A DNA stretch of 25,000 nt from positions 5,836,642 to 5,861,641 of the forward strand of contig NC_135565.1 of the NCBI RefSeq assembly GCF_964340395.1, read 5' to 3'. Source of the stretch: Glandiceps talaboti. Lineage: Eukaryota; Hemichordata; Enteropneusta; Spengelidae. Shown here one piece after another: positions 13,014 through 23,084 of this stretch (positions are counted from its first letter, which is position 1; each line of letters begins with the position of its first letter). Position numbers and translations under genes: made by a program. The notes beneath the pieces were generated by a model. It was given only the letters and a program-made list of their open reading frames with translations, was not told the origin of the DNA and made no database searches.

Positions 13014-13837
13014 GGCAGGCAGGCACACAGGGACACAGACAAAAAACACATTTAAAAGTGATCTAAATACCCTTATCACAACCTTTAACATTGTCCTTCC
13101 CATAATTAACCAGTATATGCAAAGCTAACAGTGCAAGGTATCGATAAATAAAGAGAACTGTCAATCACTCGGCGACCGAATCAAGCTGGTATTATATCGA
13201 ACCGCTACAGTTATACTGCCTATTGTTCTTACGTGTAACCACAGACAACCACAGACATGAACAAAAAATGAGAGATAACCAACATATACAGAGAAGTGAA
13301 TTTAACTTTTCGGGGAGGAAACATAGTTCAATGGAGTCCTCATACCACTTCATTTACAAGTGCCATTTTTGAAATTCATATAGTCAATGAAAGTTGGACC
13401 TGAAATAACATATTTGTTTACAGCAAGTTTTTAGAATATTATAGGTACAAACTAAAACTATTGTGCCACATGATATAAACTATTGAATAGATAGTACAGT
13501 TTTAATCACACTCTCAGTGGGGTCGTGATGTTTCTGCTGACTTGATGATTATATGTCTGTATAACAAAGATACCGCCTGCTATCACCCAATTGTCTTATC
13601 CACCACATCGAACAACAAGAACAGTTTTAGTTTGTCTTATCTTCGGTTTCAACAGTAGTATGATATTTCTTTGAACTTTATTTAAAGAGGGTTACAAATC
13701 ATATAGATAACCTGGTTAGCTAAAAGCTAGTCTCCCGCAGGGCCTATGGTTAATTAGACAAAGACTTTACGTTAATGAAAGACAGATACATGTACATGAA
13801 GCGATCAACACACGTGTTAATCCATGGACATACTCAC
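12666..13837 (-). other. Intron between the two Gal3ST coding exons
   Basis: 1172 bp, phase 2. The donor is GTGAGT (13837-13832) and the acceptor is CTATTTTCCAG ending at 12666. It carries the compound tetranucleotide array at 12784-13025. The remainder shows no other coding signal. Confidence 0.85.
12784..13025. repeat. Compound tetranucleotide array (CATA / CAAA / CAGA / GGCA) in the Gal3ST intron
   Basis: About 77 bp of CATA, about 45 bp of CAAA, then about 95 bp of CAGA ending in GGCA units. Neighbouring unit types differ by one base. Confidence 0.97.
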
Positions 13838-13956
13838 AATGTCATGTTTGTTCCAGTAGGACTGGTGTAAGAGTCGTGACGGCTTGTCAAATAAGACAGG
13901 CATGTTACCAATAACATTAATGTTAGCCCAGCCCTCAATGTCTTTGGGGTGTACAT
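13838..13956 (-). CDS. Galactose-3-O-sulfotransferase-like protein, coding exon 1 (tail and signal anchor, residues 1-40)
   Basis: Found by looking upstream of the catalytic exon for a compatible phase-2 donor. The frame from ATG 13956-13954 gives a short basic tail (MYTPKTLR), a hydrophobic segment at about residues 9-23 (AGLTLMLLVTCLSYL) and a Ser/Thr-rich stem with an NMT sequon at N37. This is the type II Golgi topology expected of the family. The exon ends at 13838 before GTGAGT. Its last two bases (TT) join the single A that opens the next exon to make Leu40, so the phase is exact. The frame stays open for 8 codons upstream of the ATG to a splice acceptor (AG at 13984-13983) with no other Met. 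The 5' UTR, or conceivably a few more N-terminal residues, therefore lies in an exon further upstream that I did not find. Confidence 0.85.
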
Positions 13957-13984
13957 GCAGAACGACCTCCCATAGCTTACAACT
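13957..13984 (-). other. 5' untranslated part of exon 1 and its upstream splice acceptor
   Basis: On the minus strand a pyrimidine-rich stretch, TCTATTCTATTTCAG, ends at 13983. The 26 bases after it (13982-13957) lead into the ATG. This implies a further upstream exon, non-coding or with a few codons. I did not find it between 13985 and 25000. Confidence 0.55.
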
Positions 13985-14428
13985 GAAATAGAATAGACAT
14001 TATATTACAAGATGATGGTTTATCGCAAATTACACTAGATGCTATCCATGCTATCAAGATCTCTCTTCACCCCTTCTAGTTCAATTAGAAATCACGAACC
14101 AAAACGTTGTTCATGCAAATTAGTAAACCCCAACTGTTAGAATGATGTAAACAATGTATAAGTAGTGTCCTGATCTGACAAATATACCACATTTGGACAT
14201 TATGTAAATGATCCCAATAAACACTTACTTATTATTGGGCAGAATTCTGTGATTGATTAACAAAGACATGATGTTAATGATTGTGTGGGTGGCTTCATTT
14301 GAAGTTGAAATTTCATCTCGGCTCCTCATTGAGCTAGAAGTTGGGTAAAGAGATCTTCAGATTGAAACCCAATGGATGGCATATTAGTGTAGCAGCAGAG
14401 GCCTGAAAAGTAGCCTAGTTTTTGAGAT
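13985..14428. other. Sequence upstream of the Gal3ST exon 1 acceptor
   Basis: Presumably the upstream intron of the gene. No further exon or promoter recognised. Confidence 0.4.
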
Positions 14429-15143
14429 AGCTCAACCGGGAAATAACCCGAGTATAATATATATCAAACTCTTCGTTAGAGTCTCAGCATTATGGAAATC
14501 CATGATGACAGAACCAACATGTTGGGTGGTACCTGTTACACACAAAATATATATATGTTCAACCTAAACACATTGAATCGTTAATATGATATACGAATCA
14601 AACGCATACTACCCGTATGTCATCCGGACAAATGTTGGTCTCAGTCATCCTGCAGTATGTTACAAAAAAAGTGTTGTAACTTTATATTAGTCACCGGGTC
14701 TGTCTTCATACATTCCCTTATTTGTTTGACTCTAACGATGAATTTGATATATAGAAACTTTACATTATTGTCACGATAAAACTGAACTGCAAAACATTAA
14801 ATTACTCTCCAGGATTCCATTACTGAACAACAGGGAGACAAATTGTGCTATCGGATCAAAACATGATCGTTACCATGGCAACAAGCACATTTCCGTGGAA
14901 AAAAATGGTTCCTGTGTGTCGGCTAATACATATCACACACATACACATACACATGTTCAACCTAAACACATTAAAACTTTAATGTGATCCACAAACACAA
15001 CACATGGAATCTTTATTTTATCCCAACAAATTTTGATCTTAGTTTTCTACACCATGTTACATATTATGTTCTAACTTAATTTGTAATAATCTTTGGCCCT
15101 GTCATCATGGATTTCCATATTGCTGAAACTCTAACGAAGAATT

Positions 15144-15208
<65 letters not shown>

Positions 15209-15231
15209 GCTGGTTATTTTCCGGTTGCGCT
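14429..15231. mobile_element. ~800-bp inverted-repeat element with internal direct subrepeats
   Basis: The left arm 14429-14511 begins AGCTCAACCGGGAAATAACC and passes through TATATCAAA, CTCTTCGTTAGAG and GGAAATCCATGATGACAG. The right arm 15099-15231 is the complement in the same order, but its TATATA step has grown into a ~60-bp (TA)n tract. Inside are two diverged direct copies of a ~200-bp unit (about 14555-14753 and 14953-15152). Both start ATGTTCAACCTAAACACATT and end CTCTAACGA, then GAATTTGATATATA. No coding potential. It may be a foldback transposon or nested copies of one MITE. Exact ends and target-site duplication are not fixed. Confidence 0.65.
15146..15206. repeat. (TA)n microsatellite
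   Basis: Expanded inside the right arm of the inverted-repeat element at 14429-15231. The equivalent left-arm position has only about 5 units. Confidence 0.95.
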
Positions 15232-15522
15232 TGACGTCAGAAATGCTGGACCTGCTGCCGCACTACTAATAAATTGTGCCATATGGATGACGATTGTGGT
15301 ATTTATTTTGGATTGCTAGTTTATACAGTTCTTATTTATTTTGTATTGTTAGTTTTTCACTGTATTAATGTTGTTTTATTCTCAAAACAATATACAGTGT
15401 TGTGTTTAGTCATTTGAGTTGTATGTAAATACTGGAACATATGGAAATAGTGCACTGGAAGAAAATAAATCTTATTATCTCAGCATGTGCACAGGTTGTT
15501 GCTGGGATCGGGTTCACTGAGT

Positions 15523-15524
15523 CG

Positions 15525-15560
<36 letters not shown>
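15523..15560. repeat. (CG)n-(CA)n microsatellite
   Basis: Short CG run then about 12 CA units. Confidence 0.9.
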
Positions 15561-15565
<5 letters not shown>

Positions 15566-15780
15566 TTTGTTTCATGAAGCAACCAAACACATCTTCGCTT
15601 CTAACAATTATTAAACTACATGATATTTTCTTATAAGAAGGCATGTTGTACATGTTGATTAGTGGTCGATTTTATTGATTATGGTAAATTAAATGTAGTG
15701 ACTGGTTATAAATCTTGAGTATAAGCTTGGATTTGAATTCATTGCGCGCTCCTGGTTAGTTTTCACATGTCTCCATACAA

Positions 15781-15862
15781 TATGGTAGTGTCTCTATACC
15801 TATATATGGTAGTGTCTCTATACCTATATATGGTAGTGTCTCTATACCTATATATGGTAGTG
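15781..15862. repeat. 24-bp minisatellite, 3.4 copies
   Basis: TATGGTAGTGTCTCTATACC plus TATA, starting at 15781, 15805 and 15829, with a partial copy at 15853. The full copies are identical. Confidence 0.95.
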
Positions 15863-16418
15863 CGTATTCAATATCATACCACAAGCTAGGTCATATACTA
15901 AATCTTTGATACACATTATTCCTTTATGGCGTAATGTGTGAATGGTTAACACATTCCGGTTGATGGTGTAATGGATTTAGTACCACAAATATATATTCAT
16001 CACGTTTCCTATGTGCTATGTACACGTGTACATGCACATACAAATTTACCTAGTATAATCAGGGATGTATATAAATTTAAAAGTAGCTTGTAATATTAGA
16101 ATAGTAGGTGTCATTACCTACATGGGAGACCTGTGAATCTGCCAAATAATAAATGAAAATGTACAGTAGTTCACACAAAAAATCTTTAAACATAGATTTC
16201 TGAAAAAGTAGCCGACAGAAAAGTGCTGAGTAGCCGGTTGATTTTTGCCAGCTTCTAGCTAATATATATATATACAGGAGCCGTTACACAGTGTTTCACG
16301 CTGTTGCGATGGTCAGACGATTAACGGTATAGTTCAGTGAAGTTGCAAATTCATTCAAATTTCCAAAATCCCTTTTCACGTGATGTGGGTTCCACCGTTT
16401 AAGATGGTCAATACATAT

Positions 16419-16660
16419 CTATTTTGCTTTGATATTAATTTTTGAACTTTTATTTAATAAATTTAATTTGTCAACATATATGATGCATAGCTTTTCTGCC
16501 AGGCAGAGGTCACACCGCTTCGATAAATTTGAATAGGATGCCGTATATGTGAAGACTGACCATTTAATGTTTAACTGTTGGCCTTTTACCTTTAAGTTCC
16601 AGACATATTTTGATAGCTCAGTATCATTTGTTGCATATGCCACACTTCTATAGAAATGCC
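16419..16660 (-). pseudogene. Penelope-like retroelement fragment: C-terminal part of GIY-YIG endonuclease
   Basis: The minus-strand frame reads TELSKYVWNLK, then IKWSV, YSNLSKRCDLCLAEKLCI and LNLLNKSSKI before a TAG. These are the family's endonuclease C-terminal landmarks (TELSKYIW, KRCxLCLxEK, LLNKRSE). The N-terminal GIY-YIG half and the RT are missing. It lies head to head with the plus-strand fragment starting near 16676, with the junction inside about 16 bp. Both fragments contain the TELSK block, so they are separate copies and not one inverted piece. Confidence 0.75.
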
Positions 16661-16675
16661 TGTCAATTAGGAGGA

Positions 16676-17021
16676 AGAATGGGTTTCCTTCGCCTGTTTA
16701 ACAGGCATTTCCCAAAGGGCTCTAAGCTGCACATACTATTCAACAGAGGTAACGTCAAAGTGAGCTATAGTTGCATGGGGAACTTGTCATCCATTGTAAC
16801 AGCACACAATAAAAAGATCATGGATCCCCCGAAGCAAGGTTGTAACTGTCGGAACAAGGACATGTGCCCCCTCGGATGAAATGCTAATGTCAAGACAGAC
16901 GATAGCAGCAAACAATATATACAATAACACTTTCAAAACCTGTCATGCAAACCACAAACAATCCATCACAAATAAGAGATACCACATGCAGCTGTACCGA
17001 GCTATCAAAACACAATTTGTC
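16676..17021 (+). pseudogene. Penelope-like retroelement fragment: RT-endonuclease linker and decayed GIY-YIG domain
   Basis: Penelope-like elements encode a reverse transcriptase followed by a GIY-YIG endonuclease. The open part (to the TGA at 16877-16879) reads FLRLFNRHFPKGSKLH, NVKVSYSCM, SSIVTAHNKKIM and CNCRNKDMCPLG. I recognise these as the conserved linker with its Cys cluster just before the endonuclease. Homology continues past the stop in other frames: SKQYI, then NTFKTCHANHKQSITNKRY, then TELSK near 17008. At least one stop and two frameshifts break it, and the Arg expected after TFKT is Cys. The RT domain is absent upstream, so this is a truncated dead copy. The ATG at 16610 lies outside the homologous part. 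Confidence 0.75.
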
Positions 17022-17849
<828 letters not shown>

Positions 17850-17852
17850 TTA

Positions 17853-17896
17853 AGACGAGCATCTGAAACGTGCCAAAACCTAAATTTTGCTTAATA
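17853..17896 (-). pseudogene. Possible short remnant of the same LINE family
   Basis: On the minus strand 15 codons read SKI-stop-VLARFRCSS. This parallels SHKFIQVLTRYRCLSL in the larger LINE fragment at about 22504-22550. The nucleotide match (GCATCTGAAACGTGCCAAAACCT against GCATCTGTAACGTGTCAAAACCT) supports it. Too short to be certain. Confidence 0.35.
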
Positions 17897-17903
17897 CAAT
17901 GTA

Positions 17904-18235
17904 CAGTGAATTTCACAATACCGTGCAGCTTTTTCTGTTTGTTACAACCACGCAAAACCAACAAGCTGCACTTAGTCTAAATGAAATAAACCATTTAAAT
18001 TTATTGCAACTCCATGCAGACATCGGGCAATAATGTTTTCCATAGTATCAAACACCCACTGAAGAGCGTGTAAAATGGCCTTTACGGTGTTCATTTGATG
18101 TCTGTATGGTGGCATGTGCAGTTCATTTCACTTAGACAAAATTTAGCAAGAAACTGTACTCGTTCAGTCTTGCTATCTTAAAGTGTAGCATATTGTATCA
18201 AACAGAAAAGCTGCACGGTATTGAGAAATTCGCTG
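17904..18235. mobile_element. MITE-like element with ~42-bp inverted repeats
   Basis: CAGTGAATTTCACAATACCG at 17904 onward, continuing to 17946 through GTGCAGCTTTTTCTGTTTG, is matched by the complement at 18194-18235 with about four differences and one indel. Weaker pairing follows inward (GTCTAAATGAAATAAAC against the complement of GTTCATTTCACTTAGAC). About 332 bp and non-coding. A possible LINE scrap abuts the left end (17853-17896). Confidence 0.65.
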
Positions 18236-18385
18236 TGCCTTTGCTATTCGCCAGGTCTTTCGTTACAATGCTCGGTATGAAATAGTTATACTTTTTTAAA
18301 AATAGCTTCGTCTCTAAATATTTATATTGAAATTGAATATTTCATGTTAACTGTGTTATTTATTGCCCATATTTAATATTGCAAG

Positions 18386-20225
18386 GCAAAGGTTTTGGAT
18401 AAAGTGCTTACAAGGAAGAGGAGGCACCTTTATAGGTACGGGGAAAGCTCCGCACATACCTCCACACCAAAGTATTGACGTGTGTCGTACAAAATTACAC
18501 GAAAAATGGAAATACATTCTTTTGAAAAAAAAGCCTGACGTCTATATTCCGACATGGTCTTTGTTTCATTGAGTACTGTAGCAATAAGCTATGGTTTTTC
18601 AACTCCCTTTAAAGAACGGCAGATATATGATGAAAATTACAATCGCGGAGGAGAACTCCGATTTGACTTGTATCAACTCAAGAAGAACTGTTTTTAAGCT
18701 TCAACATGAAGAGTTTATCATTTCCTTAATCTGTAGGCAATAAATATGACTCTTTTCGCGCGGTAGTACCTTCACGTACTACCGTTTTATGGCAGTTGCC
18801 ACACTCCACCACTGCAGAAAATAATGATTTCAAAAGTTTGTTTTAAATAATTAAATAAATAAATAAATAAATTGAAGATTATGATAGCGCAATCTGACCC
18901 ACCTTTCGTTCTCATGACTTTTCTTACTACTTATGCAGGTTGAGAAGTGTCAGTAGTAGCTAGCCGTAATATAGTTGATGTGGTGATTCACGTATAGGCT
19001 CGGAGAATGCATATGCCTACTCGTATTGTCGACTGTACATCCCCTCTGTGTTGGCTGGCCATATGAAAACTATAGGCTCTAAGGCTAGCTCCGTAACAGC
19101 TGCCAAACACGGCATATTCCTAAAAGCTGTCATTACAGGTGAAATGGTTCAAACCCCTCCCTACACGCCCAAATCCTATTTATCTCGCAACTTACTAATC
19201 GTGGATCTTTGTTTTCTGTATTTTATAGACAAATTAAAAATTTGGCCCACCCTTATACATGTTATATATTTACATTTACAACAAATAAATACAACTGCAT
19301 ATTCAACTAAATTGGTATGTTACATCAAATACACAATCATCCATCCTCAAGAAATAGCGTCAATGGGACTGTAGAATTTGGGCAATGACTGGTTATGTAA
19401 TTTTTCAGAGGGTGTATGCTGCCTTGGTCAGTCGAAACATACTTATCATTCTTGCTTTGTTAACGCGAGATATGATTGGCTGTTGCTATATAACACATGA
19501 TTCAGTGTCTAAAATCAGGGCCTCCATCAACAAAATTACATTATATAATACACGCTTTATTTAAGCAAAATTGTGACCAAAGTAAAGTGGTCAAATTACT
19601 TGAGTTCACATATCGGTAAAATAAGCATGTAGAGAAACAAAACAAAAATGATTGGAAAATTGATATACACCATTACATATGGTCAAACAATTTACATATA
19701 TGAAATAGAAGTGAATGGGGCTCAAAGCAGGAAAATATCATTCACCAAACAAATATTTGAAATTAGATCACAAAAAGGCACTCTCATATATGTTGTATTT
19801 CACTTCAATATTTTGTTCAAAATTCAAAACACAAAACAAAACTATAAACCCCAGATCGTCTTCTCTTGTCACAAAATTAGTAATATATCCTTAAGTTAAT
19901 TGAAAACAGTAAATTCTGACGTGACAGATTGTCACCGTACAATAATATAAAACACATATTTGTAACAAAAGGTATTTGCGGAAACTAAAACAGTACTGTT
20001 GTTTGTGAAGTATCAGCTGCAAATCTTTTTTTTTATCTATATATTTACTTAGTGTGAATTGCTTCCATGGATTGTTTTAATATACAGAAACATACAGATA
20101 CCAGTATATACACAACATTTCTACTGGATGAGATAAGGCTTTACAAGCTTGAGATGACTATAGTGTCATTTCAGCCATTCAAACAAATATTCTAGTAAAC
20201 TTTTAAAATACATTATACACCTTAG
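18386..20225. repeat. Large direct repeat, copy 1 (~1.84 kb)
   Basis: Nearly identical to 23085-25000 in the same orientation, including GTGCTTAC, AGGAAGAGGAGGCACCTTTA and a run to CATTATACACCTTAG. It contains a perfect 9-bp hairpin, CGGTAGTAC / GTACTACCG (18761-18784). Differences from copy 2 are mostly single bases plus a few indels, including ~38 and ~45-bp stretches absent here (after about 19172 and about 19280). No credible ORF is preserved. The right boundary is unknown, because copy 2 runs into the window edge while still matching. Confidence 0.9.
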
Positions 20226-20429
20226 AAATAATAATCTCATGGACAAAGTAACCGAAATAGACTAAAACTTCTGCTATTACTTTATTCTGGACAAGTCTTC
20301 ATAGAAGACAAAGCACACCATCAAATTCTTTAAATATCTATGTGACTATATAGTGACATGAGTTAAACAAAGTTGGTGGCAACAAATAAATACTACAAAG
20401 CATCCATGATATGCAGGAAATAGCTAGAT

Positions 20430-20815
20430 TTTGACAATTGACCCTGAAGATCAAGGTCAAGGTCAAAAGAACATTTACACCAGATAATATCGGATTTGCA
20501 CTTGAAAGGAGTCTGAATGTTTTACAGTTTTTTGTGTTATACAATAAATACTGATTTTGAAATATAAATATGACAGCCATTCAGTCACATTTGCTTATGT
20601 TGTGGAACATAGTTAAGTGCATATGTCCCATAGGGAATGTCACATTTGTACCAAGTTTGAAAAAAAATTATTGGATGTCAGAGTATATTAGATGTCTGAG
20701 AAATGACAACTTACAGATGGACAGATGGGCACACATACGGATGGACAGACATACAAAGCCCATTGTAACAGTCTCCAATTCGGTGGACTTGAATGTCCAA
20801 CCCATTATCAGTTAA
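20430..20815 (+). repeat. Probable dispersed repeat (AAGGTCAAGGTCA ... ACCAAGTTTGA ... GGACAGAC)
   Basis: The order AAGGTCAAGGTCAAA (20453-20467), ACCAAGTTTGAAAAA (about 20650) and GATGGACAGATGGG/GGATGGACAGACA (about 20717-20751) is one I associate with high-copy dispersed repeats of marine invertebrates. No terminal repeats or coding frame are seen here. Confidence 0.4.
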
Positions 20816-21010
20816 TCAAGAAAAGAAAATTAGGTATCATTGTGCAAGCTTTTAAAAGGCCACTGCAATTCTATTTCTTTCTTTACACCAATATGTTCAT
20901 ACTGCCCCCTAATGAAAGGAATGTATGATTAAATGTTGATTTACTGCATGTGTCATATAGAAATGGGAGGGGAAAATCTATACCTCCCAGCCTGCTTCCT
21001 TCGACTATTT

Positions 21011-21156
21011 TCGTGCTTCCGGAATATGCCAAGCACTCACGTGTTAGCAAAGACAAAGGTGTTGTTTACATTTGTAATATTACGTTATACTTGAGGCCAA
21101 CCTGGTCTTGGTGTTGTTAGCCTAGCTGTTCACTTTGGCAGTACCGTTAGTCGACA
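21011..21156 (+). promoter_or_regulatory. Promoter-like stretch ahead of the THAP-like exon
   Basis: Contains a palindromic ETS-type site TTCCGGAA (21017-21024) and an E-box CACGTG (21038-21043), about 115-140 bp before the ATG. It is less AT-rich than its surroundings. This fits a TATA-less promoter but is only motif-level evidence. Confidence 0.35.
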
Positions 21157-21198
21157 ATGGTTCGACGTTGTGTTTTTGGAGGCTGCAGTTACACAAAG
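21157..21198 (+). CDS. Possible first exon of a THAP-domain protein
   Basis: ATG at 21157 gives MVRRCVFGGCSYTK before an in-frame TGA. The N-terminus of THAP zinc fingers (C2CH, sequence-specific DNA binding) typically reads M-V/P-x-x-C-x4-C. This matches, with C5 and C10 as the first two zinc ligands. A GTGATT donor-like site at 21197 would end the exon before the TGA. THAP genes such as human THAP1 do have an intron early in the domain. The remaining ligands and the HxFP-type motif were not found downstream in the window. It could be the start of a real gene, of a THAP-bearing transposase, or a relic. Confidence 0.45.
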
Positions 21199-22284
21199 TG
21201 ATTCGATTACATAATGCATATAAACTGAAATTTTAGTACTGGAAATTTTGCGTTGTTTCAAGCATTGCAACGCACCTTGCCGGCAGGACAAAGTTCGTCA
21301 CAGACACAACACAGCGACAATCATTAGCATCGACCGTAATTTGACAACTTGCAAATTTCCTGCTATAGCATTTATTCAATATAAATACGCATTGTATGGG
21401 TTGATTAATACATAATAAGAAAAATTTACCTTGGAAATTTATCTCATCTCATTGCTGAGCCTTTGAATGGTATCGTTGACGTGTGTATTTTAGCATAGAC
21501 ATAATGCGATGGAACAGTGTCGTCAGAAAGCAACCGCAACACATTCCTACATCTCAAAACATGAGAAATTACACTATTAACCCAGACTTAATTCAGAAAA
21601 GTCCCAAATCTGAATGTCAATATCGCGTCCGGGGTACTAGATGCTAGATTATGTCGACCCGGGTTGTTGACCTTCGCCAAAGTGCATCAAGCATGTAAGT
21701 GTTGCATTCATAATACACTACAGTGTGGGCCTATTACAATTCCGGGAACATGATGTAGGATACCACGTCATGTCAAAACACACTCCAATACATGCAGATC
21801 ACAGTCACAGCACGTAAATTTACGAGTATTTAGGTAGAAAGTGACAGAACAGTGATGTGCAACATGACGAACCAGACATGATATTATACGAGCATTTGCG
21901 TTGGTGCATTGCCACCCGCAATACTATATAGATGACACATCGAAATGTATGTACAAGATACACGTGGATAATATACTGCATGTAAACTCTGTCATCCTGA
22001 ATATTGTCTTTTAGTATGACGAACTGTTTCCATTTACAACAAAGTCAACCTCCACGAATTCGAAGTGAAGAAGCCAAAGCTAGCAAAGGTCCATTTGTAT
22101 TATGTAACAAAGACACGTCGCGTCGCCGTCGCTCAAACATTCTTTTTCGATGTGCCACTTCAAATGAGATATGCATGGATATGATATATGTCGTACAGAT
22201 AACAAAAGTGGGAAAATATATTATACAGTATTTACTTTGAATGTTCTCATCTCCATAGCTTTGTATACATATTTTCATAATTTG
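21199..22284. other. No gene recognised downstream of the THAP-like exon
   Basis: Searched for the rest of a THAP domain (third Cys, His, HxFP) on the plus strand without success. The frame at 22004-22240 carries no THAP feature. Confidence 0.45.
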
Positions 22285-22905
22285 AACAAAATATCTGAAT
22301 TAGCAGTACTCACTTATTGTAAATGGGTTGGTTGTGAATATTAATTGGTAAGAGTTGGTTTCTAAGGTGATCATAAACTGGACAAATTAACAGAAAGTGG
22401 TACTCATCTTCTACATCCCCTGAGTTAAGCTACAAATAGTACAAAGTCTATTATGAGAATCAATACCATGATCGATGCCGTCCCTGTTCTATGGCCAAAG
22501 GCAAAGACAAGCATCTGTAACGTGTCAAAACCTGAATAAATTTATGACTACAATTCAAAGATAAATATCTTTCAGGTTCAAGTACACTTTGCAAGACACT
22601 GTAAGTACGTAATTTTGGTTTTCCTCTCAACTGTCCAGCCCTGAGCTGCTTGCAAACATCAGAAACCCTGACAGTGATATTATTCAGAAATACTTTCTCA
22701 TTAGCAATTTCTTGAGCAATCCATGCAAATCCGAAGCTGTATGAAAAAAAATGTTTTTGACTGATGTTACCCATGTATGTCTCCCTAAGTCGTCAAGGTT
22801 GCGTAACATTATGTATGCTTGACGTGGCAGTCTATCGGATGGCATTTTGAATAGCTTTATCCAGTAACTTATGCAGCGTCGCATAGTGGTAACAATATAT
22901 TAATG
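22285..22905 (-). pseudogene. Broken non-LTR retrotransposon (LINE) ORF2, C-terminal region
   Basis: On the minus strand three frames join into one recognisable LINE C-terminus. First comes RRCISYWIKLFKMPSDRLPR, QAYIMLRNLDDLGRHTWV. After a frameshift at the A-run near 22742-22750 come SFGFAWIAQE, PKLRTY, VLTRYRCLSLPLAIEQGR. Then RLCTIC and GDVEDEYHFLLICPVY follow in two further frames, ending at a TGA near 22290. The CxxC plus HxxxxxC cluster and the LAIE.GR motif are typical of LINE proteins downstream of the reverse transcriptase. At least three frame breaks make it inactive. The RT and endonuclease domains are not found upstream (above 22905). I did not assign the clade. Confidence 0.75.
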
Positions 22906-23084
22906 AGTATTTGTAGATTTCTAATCGAGTTTGCACAAATTGCATCGTCATCAGCATACATAAATAAAAACAAAGTCTAAACCACCAAACCCATGACATC
23001 GCAGATTTTACCCTTTTTAATCACGCATTGCCATTGGAAATCTTGATAGCATGTCATTTTAGAAATCGAAAATATATTAATAAA

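Larger units (their letters stand above)
15232..16418. other. No gene recognised apart from the listed satellite repeats
   Basis: AT-rich. Holds the CG/CA tract and the 24-bp minisatellite. The rest is unstructured. Confidence 0.5.

Noticed and set aside
13831-13981. A 50-codon open frame (CKLWEVVLHVHP...) over exon 1 in another reading frame
   Set aside because: It would leave the donor in phase 0, whereas the catalytic exon needs phase 2. The chosen frame gives the expected signal anchor.
15781-15862. Regular 24-bp repeats as a possible CRISPR array
   Set aside because: Head-to-tail with no spacers, in a eukaryotic genome; a minisatellite.
17853-18275. Extending the 17904-18235 inverted repeat outward to CGAGCAT/ATGCTCG
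   Set aside because: The outer match is weak and the left side overlaps the possible LINE scrap, so coincidence is likelier.
19048-19374. Similar peptide in both large repeats (MLAGH-KTIGSKASSVTAA...; also 23741-24019)
   Set aside because: Three of four base changes over the shared 42 codons alter the protein, and the C-termini are unrelated because of indels. No purifying selection is visible.
19648-19899. Second shared peptide in both copies (also 24445-24666)
   Set aside because: An indel makes the start frame differ between copies. The only two changes in the shared part are both amino-acid changing; low complexity and no known motif.
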